Of a stretch of DNA of 64,000 nt, positions 10,190 through 21,087 are shown in pieces; positions within the stretch are counted from its first letter, which is position 1, and each line of letters starts with the position of its first letter. A model generated the notes under the pieces. The model worked only from the letters and a program-made list of their open reading frames with translations, had not been told where the DNA came from and searched no databases. The position numbers and the translations under genes are program-made. This stretch comes from Proteus vulgaris (GTDB lineage Bacteria; Pseudomonadota; Gammaproteobacteria; Enterobacterales; Enterobacteriaceae). The DNA lies in NCBI GenBank assembly GCA_901472505.1, contig LR590468.1, positions 1,959,501-2,023,500 on the forward strand. The letters run 5' to 3'.

Positions 10190-11248
10190 TTAAGAGTCTA
10201 AATTAATGTTCTTACGAACTTTCACCTGACTCATACTTTCTAAAATACGATGATAATTTTCAAAGCGTGTTTCTGATATTTCTCCGTTATTTACAGCCTC
10301 ACTGATTAAGCAACCCGGATCGTCTAAGTGCTTACAATCGCGGAATTTGCATCCCCCAAGGTATGGCCTAAATTCAATAAACCCTTTTGTTACTTGGTCG
10401 GGTGTTAAATGCCATAAGCCAAATTCACGTACACCTGGAGAGTCAATGACATCTCCGCCTTGTGGGAAATGGTAAAGGCGCGATGCAGTTGTGGTATGTT
10501 GGCCTAAGCCAGAGTTATCAGAGACTTGATTAACAACAATACTTTCTTCCATTGGTGGTAAAAGAGTATTTAGTAAACTTGATTTTCCAACACCAGATTG
10601 CCCTGCAAAAATAGAAATACGTCCAATAAGTTCTTGAGTCAGTGCGTCTAATCCTTCTTTGCTATAGCTAGAGACTTCCAGAACACGATAACCAATATCT
10701 TTATAAGTTTGCATCCATTCACTGACTGTTTTACGACTTTCTTCATCTAACATATCAATTTTATTGAGCACAATCAGCGGTTCAACATTTAAAGTCTCAC
10801 AAGCGACAAGGTAACGGTCAATAATATTTAAAGAAAGCTCAGGCAAAATAGCGGAAACAATAATAATTTGGTCAATATTAGCCGCAATAGGTTTAATGCC
10901 GTCATAATAGTCAGGGCGTGTTAGTACAGAGGTACGTTCATGTACTGCTTCAACAATACCATTTACGCGGACATTTTCTTGTGTTTGTAGCGCAGGACGC
11001 CAAACAACTTTATCACCTGTTACCAGTGATGAAATTGTGCGCCGGATATTGCATCGAGTAATCGTGCCGTCAGTCGCTTCGATGTCAGCATGTTGACCAA
11101 AACGGCTGATCACTAAACCTTCGGACGCTTCGCCTAATTGCGTATCGTCTAATTCAACGTGATTTTTTTTCTCTTTGCTCTGCAAACGCTTTTTATGATT
11201 TTCTTGTACTCGGCGTTGCTGGCCTTTAGATAATTTACGTTTTGTCAC
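10190..11248 (-). CDS. rsgA: Small ribosomal subunit biogenesis GTPase RsgA
   Basis: 352-residue circularly permuted GTPase that checks late 30S subunit maturation and helps release RbfA. The order of GTP motifs is permuted: NKID (G4) precedes the P-loop [12 protein letters not shown] (G1), with DSPGVRE (G3) after it. An N-terminal OB-like domain follows a Lys/Arg/Gln-rich extension, and the C-terminal zinc site is [14 protein letters not shown]. Divergent from orn, with 116 bp between the starts, an arrangement shared with E. coli. Confidence 0.96.
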   Translation of the reverse strand: MTKRKLSKGQQRRVQENHKKRLQSKEKKNHVELDDTQLGEASEGLVISRFGQHADIEATDGTITRCNIRRTISSLVTGDKVVWRPALQTQENVRVNGIVEAVHERTSVLTRPDYYDGIKPIAANIDQIIIVSAILPELSLNIIDRYLVACETLNVEPLIVLNKIDMLDEESRKTVSEWMQTYKDIGYRVLEVSSYSKEGLDALTQELIGRISIFAGQSGVGKSSLLNTLLPPMEESIVVNQVSDNSGLGQHTTTASRLYHFPQGGDVIDSPGVREFGLWHLTPDQVTKGFIEFRPYLGGCKFRDCKHLDDPGCLISEAVNNGEISETRFENYHRILESMSQVKVRKNINLDS

Positions 11249-11364
11249 CGATCCTCACTTGTATTTATTCGGTTAGATGTTCTTCTGTCGTGCTTATTGA
11301 GTAAACGCGCTATGATAAACGCTAAAATATCATGTCTCACACTTAGAAACAGCTAGGATATATT

Positions 11365-11910
11365 ATGTCAAAAAGCGAGAACAATCTGATCTGGATAGAT
11401 CTGGAAATGACCGGTCTTGATCCTGAATGTGACCGTATCATCGAAATTGCCACCATTGTGACAGATCCTCAACTTAATATTTTAGCCGAAGGTCCCGTAA
11501 TTGCTGTACACCAATCTGATGAACAACTGAGTTTAATGGATGAATGGAATACTCGCACTCATACAGGCAGTGGTTTGATTGAGCGAGTGAGAGCCAGTCA
11601 ATATGATGATAATTCAGCACAAAAAGCGACAATTGAATTCCTAGAAAAATGGGTCCCAAAAGGGGTGTCACCTATTTGTGGTAATAGTGTGGGCCAAGAC
11701 CGACGTTTTCTGTACCGTTATATGCCGGAGCTAGAGCAATATTTTCACTACCGTTATCTTGATGTCAGTACATTAAAAGAGTTAGCGCGTCGTTGGAAGC
11801 CTGAAATTTTAGACGGTTTTGAGAAAAAGAATACGCATCAAGCATTAGATGATATTCGTGAATCTATTGCAGAGCTAGACTATTACCGTAAGACCTTTAT
11901 TAAAGAGTAA
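11365..11910 (+). CDS. orn: Oligoribonuclease
   Basis: 181-residue DEDDh 3'-5' exoribonuclease that degrades 2-5 nt RNA, including pGpG from cyclic-di-GMP turnover. The first acidic pair is in [11 protein letters not shown] (residues 11-21) and the last His/Asp pair in [11 protein letters not shown] near residue 158. Length is that of the E. coli enzyme. Divergent from rsgA; the tRNA-Gly cluster follows downstream with its own promoter. Confidence 0.96.
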   Translation: MSKSENNLIWIDLEMTGLDPECDRIIEIATIVTDPQLNILAEGPVIAVHQSDEQLSLMDEWNTRTHTGSGLIERVRASQYDDNSAQKATIEFLEKWVPKGVSPICGNSVGQDRRFLYRYMPELEQYFHYRYLDVSTLKELARRWKPEILDGFEKKNTHQALDDIRESIAELDYYRKTFIKE

Positions 11911-11998
11911 AAAATATGCATTCATGATTGATATTGCATCATTATGATGATTTTATCGGCATGCAATCAAAAAAACGTATTTTTTTGTTGATAAGGGC

Positions 11999-12026
11999 TT
12001 GCGGTTAAGCATTTTTCTCGTATAAT
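11999..12026 (+). promoter_or_regulatory. Promoter of the tRNA-Gly cluster
   Basis: TTGCGG (11999-12004), 16-bp spacer, TATAAT (12021-12026), then the GC-rich discriminator GCGCTTCCCG typical of stringently controlled stable-RNA promoters. The first tRNA starts 50 bp after the -10. Confidence 0.75.
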
Positions 12027-12076
12027 GCGCTTCCCGTACCGATGAAGAATTTCGTTTGTACAGGTATAAGAAAGAT

Positions 12077-12152
<76 letters not shown>

Positions 12153-12187
12153 ATCTTTCTTAACAATGGTGAGTAGTATTATGTGAT

Positions 12188-12263
<76 letters not shown>

Positions 12264-12298
12264 AATCTTTCACTCATCATTGTCAAAACTTACCAAAT

Positions 12299-12374
<76 letters not shown>

Positions 12375-12601
12375 AATTTTTCTCTTCTTCTTTACCAAAT
12401 CTCATTTTTAATCCTCATAAAGAAATTTTAAGTTTTTTCTCTCGCTTTTTTAAATATCGACTACACTGTTTTAGGATGCAGATTAAGGCATTTTACTTAA
12501 TACACGTAAAAGGAGTGTGGGGGATTTTTGCTCAAAAAAGAAAATACTGTTACTGCATGTAAGATCAAGCTATTTTTTTGTGATCTATCTTTGATCTTTG
12601 C

Positions 12602-12630
12602 TTGCTTTTCTATTTTGACAGCACTAGAAT
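12602..12630 (+). promoter_or_regulatory. Possible promoter inside the datA-like gap
   Basis: TTGCTT, 17-bp spacer, TAGAAT, followed by GTGCGCC, a discriminator much like those of stable-RNA promoters. No gene follows on the plus strand, so either a short untranslated RNA or chance. Confidence 0.3.
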
Positions 12631-12808
12631 GTGCGCCTTTCCTCATTTAGAGGGGAGACTAGAGGCAAGTTCATTTTTTAGGTTTTAGACCTTTATACTG
12701 TTAAACATGTATTGAATAGTATTTTAGAAAAAGAAAAGTGTTTTTCAGGCTTTTCTCTAAAAAAAACTGATATATATTCTACTATTCTTAAAATCTTCCT
12801 GAATCACT

Positions 12809-13046
12809 TTATCCACAGTGAGATGCTAATAACCACCGCATCCGAGCGCTATTTATTTTTTTACTGCACAGAGTTATCCACAAGTACCTATCATTAAGTG
12901 ATAAGGATATTGTTCTCTTTAATAAATCAATAGGATTTTATATCTATTTGATAAATAAGTTTATTTTAATTTTTTTAAATTTGGGTCTTAGTTCGCTTGA
13001 ATTTTTTTTTCATGTTGATAGGCAAGGGATTTTTATTTTATTCACA
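12809..13046 (+). promoter_or_regulatory. datA: DnaA-box cluster, datA-like DnaA titration locus
   Basis: Three full-consensus DnaA boxes in one orientation: TTATCCACA at 12809-12817 and 12874-12882, and TTATTCACA at 13038-13046. Between the second and third is AATCAATAGGATT (12925-12937), close to the IHF consensus. They lie in the 716-bp gap between the tRNA-Gly cluster and queG, which holds no convincing gene. In E. coli the datA locus, which promotes DnaA-ATP hydrolysis with IHF, sits at this same position. Position and boxes are seen; function is inferred. Confidence 0.65.
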
Positions 13047-13090
13047 GATGAAATTAAAGATTACTCGTTATATGTTTATTCTGTTAAAAC

Positions 13091-14245
13091 TTAAGCATCT
13101 CTAGGTAAACCTTTAGTTATTGCTCTTACTAGACGTTTTTGTTGTGAAGTTTGTATTTTTACCTCTTTTTCATTTCGCTTCGCTGTCTGTTGTGCAATCG
13201 CCCAATTTAAATGTTCATCTAAAACATCACTCAATCCAAAGCGTTCTTGCAAAGCAAGTATAATTTTATCTTGGTAAGGTGCATTTCCTAACGCCACACT
13301 AATATTTCTAAGCCAACGTAAATAGCCAATACGACGGATCGGTGAACCCTCTGTGATACGCAGAAATTTATCTTCACTCCATTGAAAAAGATCGAGTAAT
13401 TCAGGAGTGTGAAGTGCTCGACGGGGGGAAAAATCAGCTTCATCTGTCAATGATGAGAAACGATTCCAAGGGCAGATAAGCTGGCAATCATCACAACCAT
13501 AGATACGATTACCCATTAATGGACGAAATTCTTCAGGAATAGCGCCATCAAGCTCAATAGTGAGATAAGAAATACATCGCCGTGCATCGATAGTATAAGG
13601 AGCAACAATCGCGCCAGTCGGGCACGTTGTCATGCAGGCGACACATTTACCGCATTGCTCTTCGACAGGGCTATCTGTGGGTAAAGGTAAATCAATCAGT
13701 AATTCGCCCAGAAAGAACCAAGAGCCAGCTTGATTATTGATAACAAGTGAGTGTTTACCAACCCAACCAAGCCCAGCTTTAACTGCTAAAGGGCGTTCCA
13801 TTATAGGCGCTGAATCAACGAAAGGGCGGAAATTGACGACCCCTTGATATTCATATTGTTGGCAATATTGTGTAATTTTCTCACCGAGTTTTTTAAGACG
13901 TTGCCTTAATACTTTGTGATAATCTCGACCAAGTGCATAACGGCTGATATAGCCTTGTTCTGGGTTATTTAATGTCCGCGCAAAAGCGGCGTCTGTAGGG
14001 AGGTAATTCATCCTCACGCTAATAACACGTAATGTACCAGGAACCAGTTCATGGGGTCTTGCGCGTGTCATGCCATATTTAGCCATCCATGCCATTTCGC
14101 CATGATATTGCTTATCTAACCAAGCTTGTAAGCGAGGCTCTTCAAGTGATAAGTCAGTATCACATATCCCAGTTTGTTGAAAACCTAGCTCAGAACCCCA
14201 TAATTTAATGTTTTGAGCAAGAAGATTAAGATCGAGTGATGACAT
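13091..14245 (-). CDS. queG: Epoxyqueuosine reductase
   Basis: 384 residues. It carries out the last step of queuosine synthesis, reducing epoxyqueuosine to queuosine in tRNA with a cobalamin cofactor and two [4Fe-4S] clusters. Two ferredoxin-like cysteine motifs are clear: CGKCVACMTTCPTG near residue 200 and CDDCQLICPWN near residue 250; the C-terminus carries HEAT-like helices. It is divergent from tsaE, as in E. coli. The start ATG at 14245 fits the family length (E. coli about 379). Confidence 0.95.
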   Translation of the reverse strand: MSSLDLNLLAQNIKLWGSELGFQQTGICDTDLSLEEPRLQAWLDKQYHGEMAWMAKYGMTRARPHELVPGTLRVISVRMNYLPTDAAFARTLNNPEQGYISRYALGRDYHKVLRQRLKKLGEKITQYCQQYEYQGVVNFRPFVDSAPIMERPLAVKAGLGWVGKHSLVINNQAGSWFFLGELLIDLPLPTDSPVEEQCGKCVACMTTCPTGAIVAPYTIDARRCISYLTIELDGAIPEEFRPLMGNRIYGCDDCQLICPWNRFSSLTDEADFSPRRALHTPELLDLFQWSEDKFLRITEGSPIRRIGYLRWLRNISVALGNAPYQDKIILALQERFGLSDVLDEHLNWAIAQQTAKRNEKEVKIQTSQQKRLVRAITKGLPRDA

Positions 14246-14469
14246 GAATAAACCGAATCAATAGGTAAGAGGTGAGTCCTAAGAGCGCGCAGTGTATCAT
14301 AGTGAGGCTATAGGAAAAATCCTCGCAATAAATAGATTTATGGTATGGTTATTTGATAGTGATTTCGATAACTATTTGCCTTAGGAAAATATAAAAAGCT
14401 TAGTATTTGATGTTTTCCAACGATCTTACTTTACTAAGCTGTTATAAATTAACAATAGATTATATAAAT

Positions 14470-14937
14470 ATGAAAGAATGGGTTGTTACATTAGAAGATG
14501 AAGCGGCAACAGTTGAACTTGGGCGCACTGTTGCCACGGCGACTAACCAGAGTGGATTGATCATTTATTTATATGGCGATCTGGGCGCTGGAAAAACAAC
14601 CTTTAGTCGAGGGTTCTTGCAAGCTCTTGGACATAAAGGCCATGTTAAAAGTCCAACATATACATTAGTTGAGCCTTATATGCTCTCGCCAAACCCTGTT
14701 TATCATTTTGATCTCTATCGTTTAGCATCCGCTGAAGAGTTAGAATTTATGGGAATACGGGATTATTTTGAGCAAGATGCATTATGCCTTATTGAATGGC
14801 CATCTCAAGGTGAAGGTTTTTTGCCTAACGCAGATTTAGAACTTCATTTAAGCTACGAAGATGAAGGTCGAAAAGCGCGTTTTGTTGCCCTTTCACAGAG
14901 AGGGAATACTGTTTTATCCCGTATTCAGTCCGCATAA
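14470..14937 (+). CDS. tsaE: tRNA threonylcarbamoyladenosine synthesis ATPase TsaE
   Basis: 155 residues from the ATG at 14470 ([11 protein letters not shown]), which matches the family N-terminus; an in-frame ATG at 14407 would add 21 residues of poor composition. The P-loop ATPase works with TsaB, TsaC and TsaD to make t6A37 in tRNAs. The Walker A motif [13 protein letters not shown] is at about residues 37-49, and HFDLYRL and LIEWPSQ are family landmarks. First of the tsaE-amiB-mutL-miaA-hfq run; the amiB start follows the stop by 13 bases. The ribosome site before 14470 is weak, so the exact start is not certain. Confidence 0.92.
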   Translation: MKEWVVTLEDEAATVELGRTVATATNQSGLIIYLYGDLGAGKTTFSRGFLQALGHKGHVKSPTYTLVEPYMLSPNPVYHFDLYRLASAEELEFMGIRDYFEQDALCLIEWPSQGEGFLPNADLELHLSYEDEGRKARFVALSQRGNTVLSRIQSA

Positions 14938-14950
14938 AGGAATATTGATT

Positions 14951-16273
14951 ATGTCGAGCCTCATCACCATTGTGAGTCAAAGTCAGCGCTATTTGGTTGC
15001 CTTTCTGTTGGTTGTTTTTTCTTTGTTTTTTGTGCAAGTGGCACAAGCTTCCACTGTGACAGAAGTAAAAGCAGAAAATGGTCGTTCAGTAACAACCCTT
15101 ACATTCTCTTTTAGTGATGGGAAGCCTCGTTATCGATATTATTCATTAAAAAGCCCTGATCGTTTAGTGATGGATTTTAAGCAGAGTACAAAAATCACTG
15201 GTTTACCTGCAACATTAGGGAGTGAGCAATTAGTTCATAAGATTCGCTCAACGCAATCTAAAGATAACCAATACCAAAGTATAGTGCTGGAGCTCGCTCA
15301 ACCTGTTATGGTCACGGAGAGCTTGAAGAATACAAGTGGTAATTATAAGTTAGTACTTACTATCAAGGCGATGAGTGCTCGACAAAATAGTCATGCTCAA
15401 CCAACTGTAAGTGTAATTGCCTTATCACCGCCAACAACAGTGACCGCATCAAATTCCAATAGGGAAATGGCACCATTAGTTACCAAGCCAAAAACAGATG
15501 AGACGCCAATTGTCCCTATTGCAAAACCACGCTCTACACCATCAAAACCACAAACGGGCTCTCGCCAAATTATTATTGCGATAGATGCTGGCCATGGTGG
15601 ACAAGATCCTGGCGCGATTGGTCAAAAAGGTAATCGTGAGAAAGACGTAACGCTGAGTGTGGCAAGAAAATTAGAAGCTCGTTTACATAATGATCCTATG
15701 TTTAAACCTGTTTTAACGCGTAACGGTGATTATTTTATTTCGGTTGCGGGGCGTTCTGAAGTTGCACGCAAGCAAAGTGCAAATATGCTCGTGTCTATTC
15801 ATGCAGATTCGGCGCCAAATCGTAGTGCAAGAGGGGCTTCCGTGTGGGTACTTTCTAATCGCCGTGCAAATAGTGAATTAGGTAAGTGGCTTGAACAAAG
15901 TGAAAAACAATCAGAATTACTCGGTGGTGCAGGTGATGCGTTATCCGAGGGGGCTGATCCTTATTTAAGTCAAACAGTACTTGATTTGCAGTTTGGTAAT
16001 TCACAGCGAGTAGGTTATGACGTCGCGGTTGCAGTATTATCTGAACTTAGGAAAGTCGGTTCACTACATAAAAAGACACCAGAACATGCGAGTTTAGGCG
16101 TGTTACGTTCACCGGATATCCCTTCGATTTTAGTTGAAACGGGGTTTATTAGTCATGCTTCTGAAGAGCAGTTACTAATTTCTGATGCTTATCAAGAGAA
16201 ACTGGCCACTTCTATTCATGCAGGGTTAAGAAATTATTTTCTGGCCCACCCTTTACAAAATGCGCCTAAGTGA
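14951..16273 (+). CDS. amiB: N-acetylmuramoyl-L-alanine amidase AmiB
   Basis: 440 residues from the ATG at 14951, which has AAAGGA upstream and begins a good signal peptide (cleavage near AQAS, about residue 35). Periplasmic zinc amidase that splits septal peptidoglycan for daughter-cell separation, activated by EnvC in E. coli. Layout: AMIN domain (about residues 37-145), a Pro/Thr-rich linker, then amidase_3 from [18 protein letters not shown] to VETGFISH; the zinc-binding His is in AGHGG and the late catalytic Glu in LVETGF. A longer upstream frame overlaps tsaE and is not the real start. Followed by mutL after 23 bases. Confidence 0.95.
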   Translation: MSSLITIVSQSQRYLVAFLLVVFSLFFVQVAQASTVTEVKAENGRSVTTLTFSFSDGKPRYRYYSLKSPDRLVMDFKQSTKITGLPATLGSEQLVHKIRSTQSKDNQYQSIVLELAQPVMVTESLKNTSGNYKLVLTIKAMSARQNSHAQPTVSVIALSPPTTVTASNSNREMAPLVTKPKTDETPIVPIAKPRSTPSKPQTGSRQIIIAIDAGHGGQDPGAIGQKGNREKDVTLSVARKLEARLHNDPMFKPVLTRNGDYFISVAGRSEVARKQSANMLVSIHADSAPNRSARGASVWVLSNRRANSELGKWLEQSEKQSELLGGAGDALSEGADPYLSQTVLDLQFGNSQRVGYDVAVAVLSELRKVGSLHKKTPEHASLGVLRSPDIPSILVETGFISHASEEQLLISDAYQEKLATSIHAGLRNYFLAHPLQNAPK

Positions 16274-16296
16274 TTGAGTAAAATGGAATAAAGGTA

Positions 16297-18309
16297 ATGG
16301 CGATAAATTTATTACCTCCTCAGCTTGCAAACCAAATTGCCGCAGGGGAAGTTGTTGAAAGACCAGCCTCTGTCGTCAAAGAGTTGCTGGAAAACAGTTT
16401 AGATGCAGGTGCGACCACAATTGATATTGATATTGATAAAGGTGGTGCCAAGCTTATCCGTATACGTGATAATGGGTGCGGTATCAATCGCGATGATTTG
16501 AAGTTAGCACTTGCTCGCCATGCAACAAGCAAGATATCGAGTCTTGATGATCTCGAAGCCATAATGAGTATGGGGTTCCGCGGAGAAGCATTAGCCAGTA
16601 TCAGCTCTGTTTCTCGTTTAACACTGACATCACGTACCCAATCTCAAGATGAAGCGTGGCAAGCTTATGCTGAAGGCCGAGAGATGGCGGTTACCATTAA
16701 ACCTGCCGCTCATCCTGTAGGAAGCACGGTTGAAGTGCTTGATCTATTTTATAACACGCCAGCAAGACGTAAATTTTTACGCACTGAAAAAACAGAATTT
16801 GCACATATTGATGAAGTGGTTCGCCGAATTGCGTTATCACGTTTTGATGTCTCTATTAATCTTACTCATAATGGCAAACGTGTTCGTCAATACCGAGCAG
16901 TAAAAGATGAAAGTCAGCAAAATCGGCGTTTGAGTGCAATTTGTGGTAATAACTTTGTTAACCAATCAATGCATTTAACGTGGGAACATGGTGATTTGGC
17001 AATAAAAGGTTGGGTGGAACACCCTTTATCTCCAGTGCAAAGTAGTGAAATTCAATATTGCTATGTTAATGGGCGAATGATGCGTGATAGGTTGATTAAC
17101 CATGCTATTCGCCAAGCTTACGAAGGGTATTTACAAGGAGAGCAACAACCTTCATATGTTCTCTATCTCAGCGTTAACCCTCACCAAGTTGATGTTAACG
17201 TCCATCCCGCTAAACATGAAGTTCGTTTTCATGAGTCCCGCCTAGTGCACGATTTTATCTATCAAGGTGTATTGAGTGTTTTAAGACAAGTGACACAAGA
17301 ACCTTTATCACTGATATCAGATAACGAAGAAGAAAACGAAATTGCGTTAAACTTTCCTGAAAACCGTCAAGTTGCAGGCGAAAACGTATTTTCTCAGCCA
17401 TATCAAACGCCCGACGTTCAACCTAGCTCAAATAAGTCATCTTCATACCAACACCGTGCACGAGAGTGTAATAGCAATCATCATCAAAAACAGACCTCTC
17501 AAGTTGGAGAGCGTCGTCAGTTTGGTGAAAGTTATCAACGCACACAAGGCGCTCTTTATCAAAAAATGATGCAAGAAAGTGCATCCTTATCAAAGAATAA
17601 AGAGAAAATACCGTTATTTCCTGAACGCGCCCCATTGAATTTAGGTGAAATCGTTCATACAACTAATCTTATTGAAAAAGATGTGATGTCGGTGATGCCT
17701 TATTCTGTCAATACGAAAGAGGGGCAAACTGATTATACTTTTGGGCGAGTATTGGCAATTTATCAGCAGAAATATGCGTTAATAGAGTCTTCACAAGGTC
17801 TTGGGCTATTATCATTGGAAGAAGCTGATTTTCTGCTAAAATGTGCGCAATTACTGCCTAAAGATGAAACATTGAAACCTCAACCTTTGTTAGTGCCGTT
17901 AAAATTAGCATTGAGCAAAGAAGAAATAAGAATATTCAATCAGTTTCAATCGCTAATCAGTCATTTCGGGATCGTTATCGAAATTTCTCACGGTAAAGCA
18001 ACAATACATGCAGTGTCGTTGCCTTTGCGCCAGCAAAATTTACCTGTGTTACTGACAGCATTATTAGGCTATTTGTCAGTTGAACAATCTTGTACCGAGC
18101 AACAACTCGGACAATGGTTTGCAAAACAAATAGGTGCAGAGCAGACGCAATGGTCGCAAGCTCAAGCAGTAGGATTATTGGCTGATATTGAAAGGCTTTG
18201 TCCTCAATATGTCAGACAGCCAGCAAAAAACTTATTACAATTAATCGAATTACAACCGGTGGTAGCGGCACTAAATAATGAGCGAAGTAAACACGCAAAT
18301 AAAACCTAA
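16297..18309 (+). CDS. mutL: DNA mismatch repair protein MutL
   Basis: 670 residues. GHKL ATPase that couples MutS mismatch recognition to MutH and UvrD. The N-terminal motifs are [20 protein letters not shown] and [10 protein letters not shown] (residues about 30-105). A Gln/Ser-rich variable linker spans about residues 345-450, and the C-terminal dimerisation domain follows. No metal-binding endonuclease motif (DQHA..E) is seen, as expected in species using MutH. Its last codons overlap the miaA start by 32 bases, so the two are translationally linked. Confidence 0.96.
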   Translation: MAINLLPPQLANQIAAGEVVERPASVVKELLENSLDAGATTIDIDIDKGGAKLIRIRDNGCGINRDDLKLALARHATSKISSLDDLEAIMSMGFRGEALASISSVSRLTLTSRTQSQDEAWQAYAEGREMAVTIKPAAHPVGSTVEVLDLFYNTPARRKFLRTEKTEFAHIDEVVRRIALSRFDVSINLTHNGKRVRQYRAVKDESQQNRRLSAICGNNFVNQSMHLTWEHGDLAIKGWVEHPLSPVQSSEIQYCYVNGRMMRDRLINHAIRQAYEGYLQGEQQPSYVLYLSVNPHQVDVNVHPAKHEVRFHESRLVHDFIYQGVLSVLRQVTQEPLSLISDNEEENEIALNFPENRQVAGENVFSQPYQTPDVQPSSNKSSSYQHRARECNSNHHQKQTSQVGERRQFGESYQRTQGALYQKMMQESASLSKNKEKIPLFPERAPLNLGEIVHTTNLIEKDVMSVMPYSVNTKEGQTDYTFGRVLAIYQQKYALIESSQGLGLLSLEEADFLLKCAQLLPKDETLKPQPLLVPLKLALSKEEIRIFNQFQSLISHFGIVIEISHGKATIHAVSLPLRQQNLPVLLTALLGYLSVEQSCTEQQLGQWFAKQIGAEQTQWSQAQAVGLLADIERLCPQYVRQPAKNLLQLIELQPVVAALNNERSKHANKT

Positions 18310-19220
18310 AGCAATTTTTCTAATGGGACCTACAGCATCAGGTAAAACAGCATTAGCAATTGCACTAAGACAAAAACTGCCTGTAGATATTATTAGCGTG
18401 GATTCAGCTCTTATCTATCGTGGTATGGATATTGGCACAGCAAAGCCAGATGTGGCAGAGCAATCGCTGGCGCCACATCGATTAATTGATATTCTAGACC
18501 CGGCATTACCCTACTCAGCAGCAGATTTTCGCCGAGATGCATTAAATGCAATGGAAGAAATTACGGCCGCTGGGCGAATTCCACTATTAGTGGGTGGGAC
18601 TATGCTATATTTTTAAAGCGTTACTTGAAGGCCTATCGCCTTTACCCAGCGCTAATCCAGATGTTCGTGCTGAAATAGAGAAAAAAGCAACGGAGCAAGG
18701 ATGGGAAGCAATACATAAAGAGTTATCATTAGTGGATCCCGTAGCAGCACAACGGATACATCCTAATGACCCTCAACGGCTTTCGCGTGCATTAGAAGTT
18801 TACCTGATTTCAGGTAAGACAATGACAGAGTTGACTAAAATATCAGGTGAATCTTTACCTTATGATGTTTATCAATTTGCGATTGCTCCGAAAGATAGAA
18901 ATGTTCTTCACCAACGCATTGAAGCACGTTTTAAACAGATGTTAACGTGTGGATTTGAAGATGAAGTAAAATCATTATATGAACGGGGCGATCTGCATGA
19001 AGATCTACCTTCTGTACGTTGTGTCGGCTATCGCCAGATGTGGTCATATTTATCTGGTGAAATAGATTATGATGAGATGGTTTATCGAGGGATCTGTGCT
19101 ACCCGGCAATTAGCAAAGCGACAAATCACCTGGTTAAGAGGCTGGAATAATATTCACTGGCTTGATAGTGAAGATCAGAAACAATCTCTTGACATTGTTT
19201 TGCAGGTAGTTAGTGCATAG
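18278..19220 (+). pseudogene. miaA: tRNA dimethylallyltransferase MiaA, frame broken by one base (probable sequencing error)
   Basis: MiaA adds dimethylallyl to A37 of tRNAs reading UNN codons. The first 112 residues (P-loop [38 protein letters not shown]) stop at a TAA. The rest ([13 protein letters not shown] onward to the C-terminus) continues one frame over. Removing one T from the T5 run at 18610-18614 restores TMLYFKALLEG and a 313-residue protein of normal length. Starts inside the end of mutL and precedes hfq by about 110 bp. A true miaA mutation is possible since miaA is not essential, but similar single-base breaks in essential genes here favour an error. Confidence 0.93.
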
Positions 19221-19317
19221 ATGGTAGGTTTGTGTAAAATTGATAGTTGCCAAAGCGCAATTTTTGAGTAGTTCATTTTTCGAACCAATTGGGTTCTAAT
19301 ATAAAACAACAAAATAA

Positions 19318-19617
<300 letters not shown>

Positions 19618-19643
19618 TTATCTAATATTATTCTTGATATAAG

Positions 19644-19679
19644 AAAAACATAGGTAGGGAGACTTTACCTATGTTTTTT
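19644..19679 (+). terminator. Intrinsic terminator after hfq
   Basis: 12-bp stem AAAACATAGGTA / TACCTATGTTTT with a 9-base loop and a T6 run, between hfq and hflX. Likely partial, since hflX usually shares the hfq transcript. Confidence 0.8.
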
Positions 19680-19711
19680 CCTGTTTTTATAAAGTCCAAG
19701 AGGTTTCGCCT

Positions 19712-20995
19712 TTGTTTGATCGTTATGAAGGTGGCGAATTAGCCGTTTTAGTGCACGTATTCTTTTCTCAAGAAAAGGACATTGATGATTTGCAAGAATT
19801 TGAATCTTTGGTGACATCTGCGGGTGTTAAGCCAGTTCAAATTATTACAGGAAATCGTAAAGCGCCTCATCCTAAATATTATGTGGGTGAAGGTAAGGCA
19901 GAAGAAATTGCCGAAGCTGTAAAAGCAAGTGGTGCAGATGTTGTTTTATTTAATCATGCACTGACACCTGCACAAGAACGAAATCTGGAAAGACTTTGTG
20001 AATGCCGTGTGGTTGATCGTACGGGAGTTATCCTGGATATTTTTGCACAAAGAGCAAGAACCCATGAAGGAAAACTACAGGTAGAACTCGCCCAGTTACG
20101 TCACTTATCAACTCGTTTAGTCAGAGGGTGGACTCACCTTGAAAGACAAAAAGGGGGGATTGGGTTACGAGGACCAGGTGAAACTCAGCTAGAAACAGAC
20201 CGTCGCTTACTCCGAGGTAAAATTAGTCAAATTCTAATGCGATTGGGTAGGGTTGAGCGTCAGCGTGAACAAGGACGACAAGCGCGAAGTAAAGCTGATA
20301 TTCCAACATTATCCCTTGTTGGCTACACGAATGCAGGGAAATCGAGTTTATTTAATCATATTACCTGTTCAGATGTGTATGCGGCAGATCAGCTCTTTGC
20401 AACATTGGATCCGACACTAAGACGTATTCAAGTCGATGATGTGGGTACGGTTGTATTAGCGGATACTGTTGGTTTTATTCGACATTTACCTCATGATCTT
20501 GTTGCTGCTTTTAAAGCTACTTTACAAGAAACACGAGAAGCTACTTTACTTCTTCATGTTATTGATGCAGCTGATAGTCGTTTTGAGGATAATATTCATG
20601 CAGTTGAGCGTGTATTAGAAGAGATAGATGCTCAAGAAATACCGACACTGCATGTCATGAACAAAATTGATCTTCTTGAAAACTTCACCCCAAGAATTGA
20701 TCGAAATGAAGAAAACTTACCCGTTAGGGTTTGGGTTTCAGCACAAACAGGCGAAGGTATTCCTCTGTTATATCAGGCGTTGACAGAACGTCTTTCAGGT
20801 GAGATCGCACACTTTGAATTACGTTTACCGCCAGAAGAGACAGGGCGCTTGCGTAGTCGTTTTTATCAATTACAGTCCATAGAACGCGAATGGATTGAAA
20901 AAGACGGTAAAGTTGGGCTAATCATACGTATGCCTATGGTAGACTGGCATCGCCTTTGCAAGCAGGAACCCAATTTATTGGATTACGTGGTCTGA
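19712..20995 (+). CDS. hflX: Ribosome-splitting GTPase HflX
   Basis: 427 residues starting at TTG (MFDRYEGGE, matching the family start, with AGAGG about 9 bases upstream). HflX binds stalled or heat-damaged 70S ribosomes and splits them. An N-terminal HflX domain includes [13 protein letters not shown]; the GTPase domain has [12 protein letters not shown] (G1), [10 protein letters not shown] (G3) and NKIDLL (G4). Placed between hfq and hflK as in E. coli. The non-ATG start suggests low translation. Confidence 0.95.
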   Translation: MFDRYEGGELAVLVHVFFSQEKDIDDLQEFESLVTSAGVKPVQIITGNRKAPHPKYYVGEGKAEEIAEAVKASGADVVLFNHALTPAQERNLERLCECRVVDRTGVILDIFAQRARTHEGKLQVELAQLRHLSTRLVRGWTHLERQKGGIGLRGPGETQLETDRRLLRGKISQILMRLGRVERQREQGRQARSKADIPTLSLVGYTNAGKSSLFNHITCSDVYAADQLFATLDPTLRRIQVDDVGTVVLADTVGFIRHLPHDLVAAFKATLQETREATLLLHVIDAADSRFEDNIHAVERVLEEIDAQEIPTLHVMNKIDLLENFTPRIDRNEENLPVRVWVSAQTGEGIPLLYQALTERLSGEIAHFELRLPPEETGRLRSRFYQLQSIEREWIEKDGKVGLIIRMPMVDWHRLCKQEPNLLDYVV

Positions 20996-21087
20996 TATTC
21001 GGCCATAAAAAAGAACATTAACTGAGAGCTGGCGACGAAATCGGCTCTTAAGCCTGATAAATCTAATCATAATAATGGAGCTAGAAC

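Noticed and set aside
12809..13046. DnaA boxes as the replication origin
   Set aside because: No AT-rich 13-mer array, no gidA/mioC or dnaA neighbours, and the gene context is that of datA.
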